64,000 bases of DNA from Bacillus thermozeamaize (GCA_002159075.1 LZRT01000036.1:62001-126000); one strand, 5' to 3'. Positions 36,016-45,043 are shown, numbered from the stretch's first letter. Numbers and translations: made by a program. The notes: generated by a model from the sequence alone, not told the origin.

Positions 36016-36776
36016 CCCTGTACCTCCATCACAAAACCGGGCAATTGGCGACGGGCATGAAGAACACGCTCCTGAAGACGGCTGGCAATGGCCGCATCTG
36101 TTGTAGCCTGGCGGATCACCCTTTCCGCATCATGCAGCCAGGATGTGAGCAGCGTCTCCCATTCCGGACGCAGAAAACGCTCTCTTTCGGTGCCGGCAAA
36201 CAGCTCAAAGATCTTTTCAGTCACGATCAGCCGTTCAATCAGCATTTTCCACCATTGTCCCCGCTGGGGGTTCAATGGGGTAAAGCTGGAATACAGTGCG
36301 CACTGAAGCACGGTAAACTCCTGAAGGAATTGAGAAAAATGATGCTGGTTCCATCCTGTTTGGTACAACCGCATTTTGGAATGATTGATCTCGGAGACCG
36401 CCTGGGCGATAATCGGGATGACACTTAGATCACCAGAACTGGCAAGCAACCAGTAAAACTTGCTGCTAAAAAAATCGCCAGCGAGAATGGACAACTGCCG
36501 ATTTCTTTTTTTCTTCTCGTCCAAGGGATTCATACAGCCAATGTTCTCATGGATATCTAAGCCCAGTTGAGCCAGTGCCGTAGCGGTGCACACCCGCTTG
36601 CGCTGTTCCTCGTCCCAGCCAAGATCCTTCAGAAACCAGTTGAGCAACTCCAGTTTTTGAATATCCACTTGGGGATATTCCAGTTCTTGCAAAAGATCGG
36701 ATGTGCGGATCACTTCCTTGATTTGCTGTTCCACATCGTGTAGCACATCTTGTGCCCGTTCCATGTTCTGCCCCAT
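36012..36776 (-). CDS. hepS: heptaprenyl diphosphate synthase component I
   Basis: 254 residues, helical, matching the HEPPP synthase subunit 1 family. It carries no catalytic Asp-rich motifs; the partner HepT supplies them and HepS helps set chain length. LSILAGDFFSSKFYWLLA is the most conserved stretch. ATG 36776 has GGAGGT upstream. Order hepS-menG-hepT-ndk equals that of B. subtilis. Confidence 0.9.
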   Translation of the reverse strand: MGQNMERAQDVLHDVEQQIKEVIRTSDLLQELEYPQVDIQKLELLNWFLKDLGWDEEQRKRVCTATALAQLGLDIHENIGCMNPLDEKKKRNRQLSILAGDFFSSKFYWLLASSGDLSVIPIIAQAVSEINHSKMRLYQTGWNQHHFSQFLQEFTVLQCALYSSFTPLNPQRGQWWKMLIERLIVTEKIFELFAGTERERFLRPEWETLLTSWLHDAERVIRQATTDAAIASRLQERVLHARRQLPGFVMEVQG

Positions 36777-36882
36777 CTTGCGACCTCCAGAAATCGCCTT
36801 GTACACATCGTTTACCAGTATATCATACTTTCTTCGTCGATCACACAGAAACTTGTCGTTTCGTGCACGACGATGCACGGAT

Positions 36883-37413
36883 CTAAAGGCGGGACGATTC
36901 AGAAAAACGGTGGTGCCAAGAAGCGGTTTTGGAAAATTGAAAAAGGTGGGATAGGTATAGATCCAGATCCAGCTGCTGAGGGTTGCTCATTCGCGAATCT
37001 TTTGCCAAGTCAGTTCGGTGGGCGACAAGGGAGGCTAGCAGCAAAGGCGGGTCATCGGGTTGCTCCGACAGAACGCGAATCAGGAGCTCCTCTACATTTG
37101 TCGTGCCGACCAATGCATGCGAAGCGAGGTGATAAAGCGCACGGTATATGTCATCGGGGCCTGTGGAAGATTGCGCTTCGACCATCAGGTCAATTTCCAG
37201 CGCCTTTTCCCGCCAGGTCACACGATGAATGCGAGGCTGAATGGGAACTTCAGCGAGAAAATCCACCAAATTCCCTTTCTCCAGCGTGAACCCGGAACGA
37301 TGGGCAAACACCTGCTCTTCGGAAGACAACTGGATGACCGGGATGATCGAAATGAGCAAAGCGATCGCCAGCGAGCCACCAATCGCGGTTAACAGTCCTT
37401 TCGCGGCATTCAT
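36883..37413 (-). CDS. membrane-anchored protein of unknown function between mtrB and hepS
   Basis: 176 residues with one N-terminal membrane helix (about residues 8-28) and an extracytoplasmic domain of about 145 residues. No cysteine, enzyme motif or repeat is evident. It is co-directional with mtrB and hepS. I do not recognise a family, and B. subtilis has no gene here. The protein could be an envelope or sporulation factor, but nothing in the sequence proves that. Confidence 0.65.
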   Translation of the reverse strand: MNAAKGLLTAIGGSLAIALLISIIPVIQLSSEEQVFAHRSGFTLEKGNLVDFLAEVPIQPRIHRVTWREKALEIDLMVEAQSSTGPDDIYRALYHLASHALVGTTNVEELLIRVLSEQPDDPPLLLASLVAHRTDLAKDSRMSNPQQLDLDLYLSHLFQFSKTASWHHRFSESSRL

Positions 37414-37524
37414 CGGGGACCCCTTTCTTTTCTTCTCTGCTTTTTTTGCCTATTTCATTCATACAAAAAAAAGAGGTGGACTATGCCATCTCTCGAATGC
37501 CGCGCTTGTTCACTGGCGGTATGT

Positions 37525-37752
37525 TCATTTTTGATACGGTTCCGTATGGACCTCCCCATAACGGGAATAGATCGTTGCCTGGCCACGGATTTTAATGGCT
37601 GACGTATGCTCCGTAAATTGGGCGATCATGACCTCTCCCTTGTCCAGTTTTTCCGTGTGATGAAAGCGCGTGGTTTCACCGCGGGTCAATCCGATGACCT
37701 GAACGCCATTTTGTTCCGCCTTGATAATGACATAATCGTTATTGTGATCCAT
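37525..37752 (-). CDS. mtrB: trp RNA-binding attenuation protein (TRAP)
   Basis: 75 residues, as in B. subtilis. TRAP forms an 11-subunit ring that binds (G/U)AG-repeat RNA when loaded with tryptophan. The RNA-contacting residues Glu34/Lys35 and Lys54/Arg56 (the E36/K37, K56/R58 equivalents) and the tryptophan-binding region [14 protein letters not shown] and IAQFTEHTS are conserved. ATG 37752 has AGGAGG seven to eight bases upstream. Its target in this window is the trp leader at 29824-29883. It is preceded by a terminator after a tRNA gene, so its expression may depend on read-through. Confidence 0.96.
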   Translation of the reverse strand: MDHNNDYVIIKAEQNGVQVIGLTRGETTRFHHTEKLDKGEVMIAQFTEHTSAIKIRGQATIYSRYGEVHTEPYQK

Positions 37753-37771
37753 CGGGTGATCCTCCTTTAGT

Positions 37772-37806
37772 TTAAAAAAAACCGCAACATGTGGCATGTT
37801 GCGGTT
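37772..37806 (-). terminator. terminator between tRNA-Pro and mtrB
   Basis: On the minus strand AACCGCAACATG pairs with CATGTTGCGGTT around a three-base loop, followed by eight T. This strong hairpin ends tRNA-Pro transcription about 20 bases before the mtrB start. Confidence 0.85.
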
Positions 37807-37827
37807 CCTGTCAGATGAAATATGTAC

Positions 37828-37904
37828 TGGTCGGAACGACAGGATTTGAACCTGCGACCTCACCCACCCCAAGGGTGCGCGCTACCAGGCTGCGCCACGT
37901 CCCG
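37828..37904 (-). tRNA. tRNA-Pro (GGG anticodon)
   Basis: A 77-base cloverleaf on the minus strand with encoded CCA. The acceptor stem pairs CGGGACG with CGTTCCG (one wobble). The D-arm is GCGC...GCGC, the anticodon stem CACCC/GGGTG with loop TTGGGGT giving anticodon GGG, and the T-arm GCAGG-TTCAAAT-CCTGT. It sits between folE and mtrB. Confidence 0.93.
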
Positions 37905-37949
37905 ACACACCCCAATTATAGTAAAAGAGCACAATGATGTCAAGTTGTG

Positions 37950-38513
37950 TCACGATCGGATCAGCTGAAACGCTTCTGCCCGGGCCATCGGGTCGGTCGC
38001 AAATATGCCGCGTACCGCGGAAGTGACCGTCTTGGCGCCTGGCTTCTTGACCCCCCGCATGGTCATGCACATGTGCTCTGCCTCGATGACGACAACCACG
38101 CCATGGGGCTGCAGCGCGTTGACAATCGCATCGGCCACCGTAGAAGTGATCCGCTCTTGCAGTTGCGGCCTTTTCGCGACGGCTTCAACGGCTCGAGCCA
38201 GTTTGCTGAGGCCGACAACACGTCCTCCCTTTGGAATATACCCGACGTGGGCGACGCCGTAAAAAGGAACCAGGTGGTGTTCACATATGGAATAAAAAGG
38301 GATGTCCTTGACCAAGACCAGTTCCTCGTGATCCTCGCTGAAGATCACTTTAAAATATTCTTCCGGATCTTCTTGCATCCCGGAAAAAACTTCGGCATAC
38401 ATCCTCGCCACCCGATCCGGCGTTTCGACCAGTCCTTCCCGCTCCGGATCTTCGCCGATGGCTTCCAGGATCATGCGAACGGCTTGTCTTATTTTTTGTT
38501 GATCAATCGGCAT
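37950..38513 (-). CDS. folE: GTP cyclohydrolase I
   Basis: 187 residues. FolE (mtrA in B. subtilis) makes dihydroneopterin triphosphate, the first folate intermediate. Zinc ligands are found in [10 protein letters not shown] (Cys and His) and in [11 protein letters not shown] (Cys). The substrate loop [12 protein letters not shown] appears as [14 protein letters not shown]. In B. subtilis mtrA and mtrB form one operon; here a tRNA gene and terminator separate them. Confidence 0.97.
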   Translation of the reverse strand: MPIDQQKIRQAVRMILEAIGEDPEREGLVETPDRVARMYAEVFSGMQEDPEEYFKVIFSEDHEELVLVKDIPFYSICEHHLVPFYGVAHVGYIPKGGRVVGLSKLARAVEAVAKRPQLQERITSTVADAIVNALQPHGVVVVIEAEHMCMTMRGVKKPGAKTVTSAVRGIFATDPMARAEAFQLIRS

Positions 38514-38587
38514 CTTTTTCCCTCCAAATAAATAGATAAAACCTGCTCTTACTTGAGATTGGCTTTATCGTAACACAAGTGAAGAGA

Positions 38588-38621
38588 GGAAAAAAGAAAA
38601 GGACTGCACAAAGGCAGCCCT
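38588..38621 (-). terminator. terminator of hbs
   Basis: On the minus strand AGGGCTGC pairs with GCAGTCCT (one G-U) around a six-base loop and is followed by TTTCTTTTTT, about 25 bases after the HU stop. Confidence 0.75.
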
Positions 38622-38643
38622 CTGTTTGTATGTATGAGCAGAT

Positions 38644-38916
38644 TTACTTCACTTCTTCTTTTAAAGCCTTCCCTGGCTTGAAAGCAGGCACGCGGCTGGC
38701 TGCGATTTCGATTTCTGCCCCGGTTTGCGGGTTGCGCCCTTTGCGAGCGGCACGCTCCCGAACCTCAAAGTTTCCAAATCCGATCAGTTGAACCTTATCT
38801 CCATTTTTCAGCGCTTGGGTAATCGCTTCAAAAACCGCATCCACCGCCTTGGCAGCATCCTTTTTGGAGAGGCTGGTCATTTCTGCTACTTGGGAAATCA
38901 GTTCTGTCTTGTTCAT
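38644..38916 (-). CDS. hbs: DNA-binding protein HU
   Basis: 90 residues, the standard length. [21 protein letters not shown] begins the dimerising helices, and the DNA-embracing arm contains [14 protein letters not shown] with the proline that intercalates. HU compacts the nucleoid and assists replication and repair. A consensus AGGAGGTGAG site precedes the ATG, and a SigA-type promoter lies about 95 bases upstream. Confidence 0.98.
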   Translation of the reverse strand: MNKTELISQVAEMTSLSKKDAAKAVDAVFEAITQALKNGDKVQLIGFGNFEVRERAARKGRNPQTGAEIEIAASRVPAFKPGKALKEEVK

Positions 38917-39008
38917 GCTCTCACCTCCTTATTCGGTCCATTTGCCCGGTAATACTTGTCTTGACGGATTTGTTAAAAAGCATACCTTCTTTGTGGAAAG
39001 TCGATCCT

Positions 39009-39037
39009 ATCTTAATACACGCCCCGCAAAAATTCAA
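39009..39037 (-). promoter_or_regulatory. SigA promoter of hbs
   Basis: On the minus strand TTGAAT (39037-39032), 17 bases, then TAAGAT (39014-39009). It stands directly after the spoIVA terminator. Confidence 0.6.
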
Positions 39038-39043
39038 GACAAA

Positions 39044-39071
39044 CATAAAAAAAGCACTCAAAAAGAGTGCT
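39044..39071 (-). terminator. terminator of spoIVA
   Basis: On the minus strand AGCACTC pairs with GAGTGCT around five T and is followed by TTTTTT. It ends the spoIVA transcript 15 bases after the stop. Confidence 0.85.
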
Positions 39072-39085
39072 GTCAGGTTGGGTCA

Positions 39086-40564
39086 TTACAAGATGATGGC
39101 GATCATCCCGCCTGATCCTTCATTGACGATTTTCTCCAGCGTTTCTTGAAACTTGTAGCGGGCATACTCCGGCATCATCGATAACTTGGCCTGAATGCCC
39201 TCCTGGACGATGGAATGCAGCGAACGGCCAAACATGTCGGTCTCCCAGACTTTGGACGGATTTTCTTCAAAGTCCTGCATCAGGTAACGAATCAGTTCCT
39301 CGCTTTGCTTTTCCGTGCCGATAATGGGTGAAAACTCAGATTCGACATCGACGCGGATCATATGGATGGCGGCTGCCGTCGCTTTCAATTGAACGCCAAA
39401 CCTGGAACCCTGGCGGATCAGTTTTGGTTCTTCCAGCCGCATCTCTTCCAAGGTCGGCGGAACAATGCCGTAACCCGTGCTGCGCACCATCGCCAGCCCT
39501 TCCTTAATCTGATCATATTCCCGCTTCGCGATGGCAAAGTCCTGCATCAATTGCAGCAAGTGATCTTTGCCCTGGATCTCCACGCCCACAATTTCCGTCA
39601 GAACCTGATCGTACAATTCGTCGGGCGCATATAGATCGATGTCGGCGATCCCCTGGCCCATATTGATTTCGGACAGTGAAGCCTTGACAATGAATTCATA
39701 TTCTGCAAACTTGCCGACCACCCGATCCACATCCCGCAGCCGCTGAATATCTTCCACCGTTTCTCGAATGGCCGTTTCAAAATTGTTGCGCAGCCAGTGG
39801 TCTTCCTTCAGCACCATGACCCAGCTGGGCAGGTTGACGTTGACTTCGTTGACCGGAAACTCAAACAACACTTCCCTGAACACGGAAAGGATGTCTTGTT
39901 CGGTCAGCGTGGCGACGCTTAGCGCCAAAACGGGAACGTCGTACTTCTCAGCCAGTTCCGCTCGCAGTTGCAGGGTTTCCGGATCATTGGGGTGGATGGA
40001 ATTGAGAATCACGATAAACGGTTTTCCCACTTCCTTCAGTTCCTGGACAATCCGTTCCTCCGGTTCCACATACTCTTCACGCGGAATTTCGGTAATGGAA
40101 CCGTCCGTGGTGACAACCACTCCCAAAGTGGAATGTTCCTGGATGACCTTGCGCGTTCCTATCTCAGCCGCCTCCTGAAAAGGGATGGCTTCTTCAAACC
40201 AGGGCGTTTGGATCATCCGGGGGCCATTTTCATCTTCGTACCCTTTGGCGCCCTTCACCGCATAACCGACGCAGTCAACCAACCTGACATTGACAGACAG
40301 GCTCTCATCGACGAAAATTTCCACCGCCTGATTGGGGATGAACTTGGGTTCCGTCGTCATGATGGTCCTCCCGGCGGCGCTTTGAGGCAATTCATCAATG
40401 GCCCGGACCCGCTCTGCTTCATTGGGTATGTTTGGAATAACCAATTGTTCCATGAATCGTTTGATAAATGTCGATTTCCCTGTGCGCACCGCGCCGACAA
40501 CCCCCAGATACACATCGCCGTTGGTGCGTTCAGCAATATCCTTAAACAGGGCCAGTTTTTCCAC
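39086..40564 (-). CDS. spoIVA: stage IV sporulation protein A, spore coat ATPase
   Basis: 492 residues. SpoIVA polymerises by ATP hydrolysis into the basement layer of the spore coat around the forespore. The N-terminal GTPase-like domain has a Walker A loop GAVRTGKST (24-32), and the family-specific VDCVGYAVKGAKGYEDE segment follows; the C-terminus ends in the typical GSGGMIAIIL. Its presence is strong evidence that the organism forms spores. A SigE-like promoter lies upstream and a terminator downstream, so it is monocistronic. Confidence 0.98.
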   Translation of the reverse strand: MEKLALFKDIAERTNGDVYLGVVGAVRTGKSTFIKRFMEQLVIPNIPNEAERVRAIDELPQSAAGRTIMTTEPKFIPNQAVEIFVDESLSVNVRLVDCVGYAVKGAKGYEDENGPRMIQTPWFEEAIPFQEAAEIGTRKVIQEHSTLGVVVTTDGSITEIPREEYVEPEERIVQELKEVGKPFIVILNSIHPNDPETLQLRAELAEKYDVPVLALSVATLTEQDILSVFREVLFEFPVNEVNVNLPSWVMVLKEDHWLRNNFETAIRETVEDIQRLRDVDRVVGKFAEYEFIVKASLSEINMGQGIADIDLYAPDELYDQVLTEIVGVEIQGKDHLLQLMQDFAIAKREYDQIKEGLAMVRSTGYGIVPPTLEEMRLEEPKLIRQGSRFGVQLKATAAAIHMIRVDVESEFSPIIGTEKQSEELIRYLMQDFEENPSKVWETDMFGRSLHSIVQEGIQAKLSMMPEYARYKFQETLEKIVNEGSGGMIAIIL

Positions 40565-40605
40565 ATGATTCCCTCCTTGCGGAATGAGAATGGCAGTTTC
40601 TATAT

Positions 40606-40623
40606 CAAATGTTCGTACATTTG
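40606..40623. repeat. inverted repeat upstream of spoIVA
   Basis: CAAATGT-TCGT-ACATTTG, perfect seven-base arms, lies between the predicted SigE promoter and the spoIVA start. It has no T run, so an operator or RNA hairpin in the leader is more likely than a terminator. Confidence 0.5.
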
Positions 40624-40632
40624 GACGGTATA

Positions 40633-40660
40633 AATATATGACAGTGTTTTTGAACTATGT
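40633..40660 (-). promoter_or_regulatory. SigE-like promoter of spoIVA
   Basis: On the minus strand ACATAGT (-35, 40660-40654), 13 bases, then CATATATT (-10, 40640-40633). This agrees at about 5 of 7 and 6 of 8 positions with the SigE consensus. spoIVA is SigE-dependent in B. subtilis. Confidence 0.5.
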
Positions 40661-40693
40661 CTAAAATCTTCCCTGCCAGCCGCTTTCGCCGAT

Positions 40694-40724
40694 AAAAAAA
40701 CCATGTCTGTTTGGCCAGACATGG
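40694..40724 (-). terminator. terminator of the yphF transcript
   Basis: On the minus strand CCATGTCTG pairs with CAGACATGG around a six-base loop and is followed by seven T, about 20 bases after the yphF stop. Confidence 0.85.
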
Positions 40725-40745
40725 AAAGATGATGCACCATCCAAC

Positions 40746-41516
40746 TTACTGTTTGTCACCCTGTTTGCCATCCTTGGATTTTTCCTGGGATGATTGTTGT
40801 GAGGAGAGAAGCTGCGGCGTGGGCTTTCCGTCGACCAGCCGGTAAGGAAAGGATTTGACTGGCACAAAAAGGGATTGTTCCACCAACAACTCCCGCAAAT
40901 CCCGGTCCTGCCATTTTTCCGGATCCGTTTTTTCCAGAAACATGGCGATATCTTGCGCGTAGTCGACACCAATGTGGCCCACCTGATCCATGATCAGCGG
41001 CAAATAATGGCCGGTAAAGGGGCTCTGGATGAGAATGTCCTGCATCCCGAGTTTTTCAAACTCGACATTAAAAAATTGCGGAAAATAGCGCACCTCCGTC
41101 GCAGGAAGCCGATGGTTTTTTATCCAGTAAAGATCGGTTGCCTTCTGGACGTCAGCGACGATTTGCGCCGTTTGAACGTCAAGCAGCCGGACTTTCGGGT
41201 CGTTTTCAGGATCAACCAGAACGTATAAGTGCGTTCCTCCCTGCTCGAAAGCATCTCCCGGTATGTAAGGAAGGTATTTGGGCACCAACTTGCCAAAGTC
41301 GATCGGGTATTTCTCGTAAATGGGGGTATTCGCTTCCCTGGTCTGAATCGGCAACACGCCTGTCTGCTTGCGATACGCGTCAACGGCCTCCTGGACCCAT
41401 TTGACGCGCTCGGGGACAGGCATCTGATTTTCGATTCGCTTCTCTTGCGGATAAAGGCAGCCTGAAAGAAGGAACAGGAAGGCCGGAATCAATGCAAACA
41501 GCAGTGCTTTTTTCAT
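40746..41516 (-). CDS. yphF: YphF-like lipoprotein
   Basis: 256 residues. A short signal peptide ends in the lipobox LLSGC (Cys19), so the mature protein is lipid-anchored on the outer membrane face. The body has conserved VQEAVDAYRKQTGVLP and YIPGDAFEQGGTHLYVL segments; the tail is a low-complexity Gln/Ser/Lys stretch. Function is unknown. In B. subtilis yphF, yphE and gpsA are neighbours, as here. Confidence 0.82.
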   Translation of the reverse strand: MKKALLFALIPAFLFLLSGCLYPQEKRIENQMPVPERVKWVQEAVDAYRKQTGVLPIQTREANTPIYEKYPIDFGKLVPKYLPYIPGDAFEQGGTHLYVLVDPENDPKVRLLDVQTAQIVADVQKATDLYWIKNHRLPATEVRYFPQFFNVEFEKLGMQDILIQSPFTGHYLPLIMDQVGHIGVDYAQDIAMFLEKTDPEKWQDRDLRELLVEQSLFVPVKSFPYRLVDGKPTPQLLSSQQSSQEKSKDGKQGDKQ

Positions 41517-41579
41517 CTATCAACGCCCCTTCGCGTAAACACCTTCTGCCTAAACATCATCATGCTTTTGCGACGTCCG

Positions 41580-41750
41580 TTAAAGCAACGCGATGAGGGC
41601 AAAAAGAAAAATCGGGGGGAGCAGCAAATAAGCGCAGACCGACATCAGCGTGCGCACCCAGCCTTTTTCCCGGCGGCGCGCGGAGGTGATCAGCAAATTG
41701 GCTAGAAACATCAGGGCAATGGCCAGCAGTGCATAGAGCATCGAAATCAT
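41580..41750 (-). CDS. yphE: small membrane protein, YphE/DUF2768 family
   Basis: 56 residues, composed of two hydrophobic helices (about 2-22 and 35-55) joined by a basic ARRREKG turn. Length, two-helix layout and location between yphF and gpsA match YphE. GAGGTG lies eight bases before the ATG at 41750. Function is unknown; expression during sporulation would fit the neighbours. It is easily missed because it is so short. Confidence 0.75.
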   Translation of the reverse strand: MISMLYALLAIALMFLANLLITSARRREKGWVRTLMSVCAYLLLPPIFLFALIALL

Positions 41751-41802
41751 CGGCAAGACACCTCAACTTCTAACCATTCTCGATTCATTATACCAATTAC
41801 CC

Positions 41803-41838
41803 AGGAAAATAAAAAAGAGGGACGTATTCCTCCCTCTT
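41803..41838 (-). terminator. terminator of the yphA-to-gpsA gene group
   Basis: On the minus strand AAGAGGGA pairs with TCCCTCTT around eight bases and is followed by TTTTATTTTC. It stands 45 bases after the gpsA stop. Confidence 0.8.
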
Positions 41839-41884
41839 ATCCGTGCGTGACTGTATCCCCGTTTGGGTCTCTTTTGACATCAGT

Positions 41885-42919
41885 TTATGTGATTCTGCGG
41901 AAAGGTGTGATCTCATCTAATAACTCAATTTCATGGCGGCGAAGTCGGCTCATCAGGGATTCCACGGCTTCCCGGGGTGAACGCGCTGCGAAAAGCACCT
42001 GGTGCAACTGGCTTGTAATCGGCATGTCGATGTTGTAGTGCCGGGCCAACTGGTAAGCCACCTGCGTCGTCTTGACGCCTTCCGCCACCATTCCCAGTTC
42101 GTCCAGCACCTGTTGCAGGCTCTTCCCCTGAGCCAAAAGGAAACCAGCCCGCCAGTTGCGGCTGAGCCTGCTTGTACAAGTAACCACCAAATCTCCCACC
42201 CCGGCCAGCCCGGAAAAGGTGGCTTGCGATGCTCCCATCGCCACCCCAAGGCGCGTGATTTCGGCTAACCCTCTGGTGATCAGAGCCGCCTTGGCATTGT
42301 CCCCAAAGGCCAGGCCATCCGACAAGCCCGCAGCGATGGCGATGACGTTTTTCAAGGCACCACTGACCTCCACACCAATCGGGTCCAGGTTGACATACAC
42401 GCGAAAAGAGGTGTTGATGAGCAAATCCTGCGCCTTTTCGGCAACGTGGACATCATCGCTGGCGACGACGACGGTGGTCGGCAATCGACGGGCCACTTCC
42501 TCGGCATGGCTGGGACCTGACAACACGGCAATCGCTTTGGTTTCGCCCAGCTCCTCCCGCAGCACAGTAGAAATTCGCTTGCGGCTGGACAGTTCAAACC
42601 CCTTGACGGCATGCACCAAGAGGGCATCGGGATGCAGATAGGGCGCCACGTCCCGGCTCACGGAACGCACCGATTGGGAAGGGACAACCAAAAAAACGGC
42701 TTCTGCATCCTGGATGGCGACAGCCATTTCGCTGGTCGCTGTGATACCCGGCGGCAAGCTGATTCCGGGCAGGTAGCGCTGATTGGTCCGTTTGGTGTTA
42801 ATCTCTTCTACCCGCTCTCTGTTTCGCGCATAAAGATAAATCTGATGGCCATTGGATGCCAGTACGGTGGCCAAGGCGGTTCCCCAACTCCCCGCGCCGA
42901 TGACAGCGATTTTCCCCAT
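41885..42919 (-). CDS. gpsA: NAD(P)-dependent glycerol-3-phosphate dehydrogenase
   Basis: 344 residues. The Rossmann motif GAGSWGTALA is at the N-terminus; LSGPSHAEEVAR and VEVSGALKNVIAIAAG (catalytic Lys) follow. GpsA reduces dihydroxyacetone phosphate to sn-glycerol 3-phosphate, the backbone for phospholipids, and works directly before PlsY and PlsC, both encoded nearby. Confidence 0.97.
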   Translation of the reverse strand: MGKIAVIGAGSWGTALATVLASNGHQIYLYARNRERVEEINTKRTNQRYLPGISLPPGITATSEMAVAIQDAEAVFLVVPSQSVRSVSRDVAPYLHPDALLVHAVKGFELSSRKRISTVLREELGETKAIAVLSGPSHAEEVARRLPTTVVVASDDVHVAEKAQDLLINTSFRVYVNLDPIGVEVSGALKNVIAIAAGLSDGLAFGDNAKAALITRGLAEITRLGVAMGASQATFSGLAGVGDLVVTCTSRLSRNWRAGFLLAQGKSLQQVLDELGMVAEGVKTTQVAYQLARHYNIDMPITSQLHQVLFAARSPREAVESLMSRLRRHEIELLDEITPFRRIT

Positions 42920-42992
42920 GGTGCCACCCCACTTTTTTTACTCTCGGCGGCCGAGCGGATCGGCGACGAATCGCTTCAACCAAGTACGGCCG

Positions 42993-43598
42993 TCATTGTA
43001 CCCGTTTGCCAAATTTGTGCTCCCGGCCCTGCAGGAGACGTTGAATGTTTTCCCGATGTTTCCAGAAAACAAGCGCCATCAACAGCAGGGAAAGGAAAAA
43101 AACGGCCAATCCCTTTCCCAAGGCAAGGAGCAGCCAAGGCAGCAGGAAAACCAGCAACAAAGAGCCCAGCGAGACATAACGCGTAATGGCGATGACAAGC
43201 AAGGTAATCGCCCCGGCAATCAGCGTCGCCCAGAAGGAGATTCCCAACATCACCCCGATCGTGGTGGCCACGCCCTTTCCGCCGCGAAAGCCAAAATAAA
43301 TCGGCCAGATGTGCCCGATGATGGCGGCAATCCCCACCAACATCGCGGCGGTCAGATGACCATCGGTGAAAGCCAGCGCGAGGAGCACGGGCAAATACCC
43401 TTTCAATCCGTCCAGGAGCAATACGACGAGGCCTGGACCCGTGCCCAGCACGCGGGAGATATTGGTTGCGCCGGCATTGCCGCTCCCATGTTGCCGGACG
43501 TCTATCCCGGAAAACCATTTGCCGATCAGCAGCCCGAAACTGACCGAACCGAGCAGATAAGCCACAAGACTCATCATGACAACCGTGAAAATAAACAT
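42993..43598 (-). CDS. plsY: glycerol-3-phosphate acyltransferase PlsY
   Basis: 201 residues with about five to six membrane helices. GSGNAGATN binds glycerol 3-phosphate and GFRGGKGVATT the acyl phosphate. PlsY makes lysophosphatidate from acyl-phosphate. ATG 43598 with GGGGAG upstream is preferred to an earlier in-frame start. It is encoded just upstream of gpsA, so acceptor supply and acylation are paired. Confidence 0.96.
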   Translation of the reverse strand: MFIFTVVMMSLVAYLLGSVSFGLLIGKWFSGIDVRQHGSGNAGATNISRVLGTGPGLVVLLLDGLKGYLPVLLALAFTDGHLTAAMLVGIAAIIGHIWPIYFGFRGGKGVATTIGVMLGISFWATLIAGAITLLVIAITRYVSLGSLLLVFLLPWLLLALGKGLAVFFLSLLLMALVFWKHRENIQRLLQGREHKFGKRVQ

Positions 43599-43646
43599 GG
43601 CGGCTTCTCCCCTCCACAATGGGTAAATATACAATTCAACAGGGCA

Positions 43647-44963
43647 TTAGGAACGCTTGCGGATGAGGAACCTCAGCGGCGTCCCGGTAAACTGGAACGC
43701 TTCGCGGAAGCGGTTTTCAAAATATCGCTGGTAGGAAAAGTGGAACAATTCCGGATCATTGACGAAAAAGACAAATGTCGGCGGTTTCACAGATACCTGT
43801 GTCACGTAATGGATCCGCAACTTTCTTCCTCTTCTGCTGGGAGGGGGGGTGCTGATCAGCGCATCTGCCACCACATCGTTAAGCAGCGAAGTGGGAATGC
43901 GGCGGCTGTGCTGTTCTGCCACGTGATTGACGTGCGGAAGAATGGTGTGCACGCGTTGTCCGGTCTTGGCGGAAATGAAAAGAATGGGAGCGTAGTCCAG
44001 GAAAGGGATATGGATACGAATCTGCTCCGTATATCGCTGGGCCGTCACCGTTTCCTTTTCAATCGCGTCCCATTTGTTGACCACCACCAGGCTCCCGCAT
44101 CCTGCTTCATGGGCGAAACTGGCGATGCGCTTGTCCTGCTCCACCACACCCTCCTGCGCGTCGATGACCAGAAGGGCCACATCCGAACGTTCAATCGCTT
44201 TCAGGGCGCGCAGCACGCTGTACCTTTCCGTCGATTCATAAATTTTTCCTCTCTTTCTCATCCCCGCCGTGTCAATCAGAACGTAGGATTGTCCATCCAC
44301 CTCAAACGGCGTGTCAACGGCGTCTCTCGTGGTGCCGGCGATCGGGCTGACAATCACGCGCTCCTCGCCGAGGATGGCATTGACCAGCGAAGACTTCCCC
44401 ACATTGGGACGGCCAATGACGCAAATCCGGATCGTATCGCCGGGATATTCCTCCTCCTCCTGCTCCGGAAAAGAGGCCATCAACCGGTCCAGGAGTTCGC
44501 CCAACCCCCTGGAATGCTCAGCTGAAATGGGAACGGGCTCTCCCAATCCCAACTCGTAAAATTCGTACATCTGGCTTAACTGATTCTGGTGATCCACCTT
44601 GTTCACGGCGAGAATGACCGGCTTCTTGGTGCGGTAGAGCATCGCTGCCACATCCTGATCGGCAGGTGTCATTCCGGCTTTGCCATCGACCAGAAACAGA
44701 ATGACATCCGCCTCATCCATTGCCAGCTCCGCCTGTTGGCGAATTTGTTCCGCCATTTCATGCTCGCTGCCCAGTTCAATTCCCCCAGTGTCTATCAAAA
44801 GAAACTCTCGCCCCCGCCATTCGGCGTTGCTGTAAATGCGATCCCGTGTAATCCCTGGTTTGTCTTCGACGATGGCGATCCGTTCGCCAACGAGCCGGTT
44901 AAATAACGTGGATTTTCCCACATTGGGTCGGCCAACTATGGCCACTGTCGGTTTCGCCATGTT
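43647..44963 (-). CDS. der: ribosome assembly GTPase Der (EngA)
   Basis: 438 residues with two tandem GTPase domains, each with its own P-loop ([11 protein letters not shown] near residue 10 and [11 protein letters not shown] near 184), DTGG/DTAG switch regions and NKxD motifs (NKVD, NKWD). A C-terminal KH-like domain ([22 protein letters not shown]) follows. Der is needed for 50S subunit maturation. Start 44963 is the family start; the frame extends to 45047 without support. Confidence 0.97.
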   Translation of the reverse strand, partial: NMAKPTVAIVGRPNVGKSTLFNRLVGERIAIVEDKPGITRDRIYSNAEWRGREFLLIDTGGIELGSEHEMAEQIRQQAELAMDEADVILFLVDGKAGMTPADQDVAAMLYRTKKPVILAVNKVDHQNQLSQMYEFYELGLGEPVPISAEHSRGLGELLDRLMASFPEQEEEEYPGDTIRICVIGRPNVGKSSLVNAILGEERVIVSPIAGTTRDAVDTPFEVDGQSYVLIDTAGMRKRGKIYESTERYSVLRALKAIERSDVALLVIDAQEGVVEQDKRIASFAHEAGCGSLVVVNKWDAIEKETVTAQRYTEQIRIHIPFLDYAPILFISAKTGQRVHTILPHVNHVAEQHSRRIPTSLLNDVVADALISTPPPSRRGRKLRIHYVTQVSVKPPTFVFFVNDPELFHFSYQRYFENRFREAFQFTGTPLRFLIRKRS

Positions 44964-45043
44964 CCTGAATCCTTTCCGTGTCGACAATAAAATGCTTGTG
45001 TTACTGCTTGGCAAATCAATCCTACCGCAATTGTGTACCCGTT

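Noticed and set aside
42852-44525. Plus-strand open frame of 557 codons
   Set aside because: It runs across gpsA, plsY and der in antisense and has no domain; all three minus-strand genes are certain.
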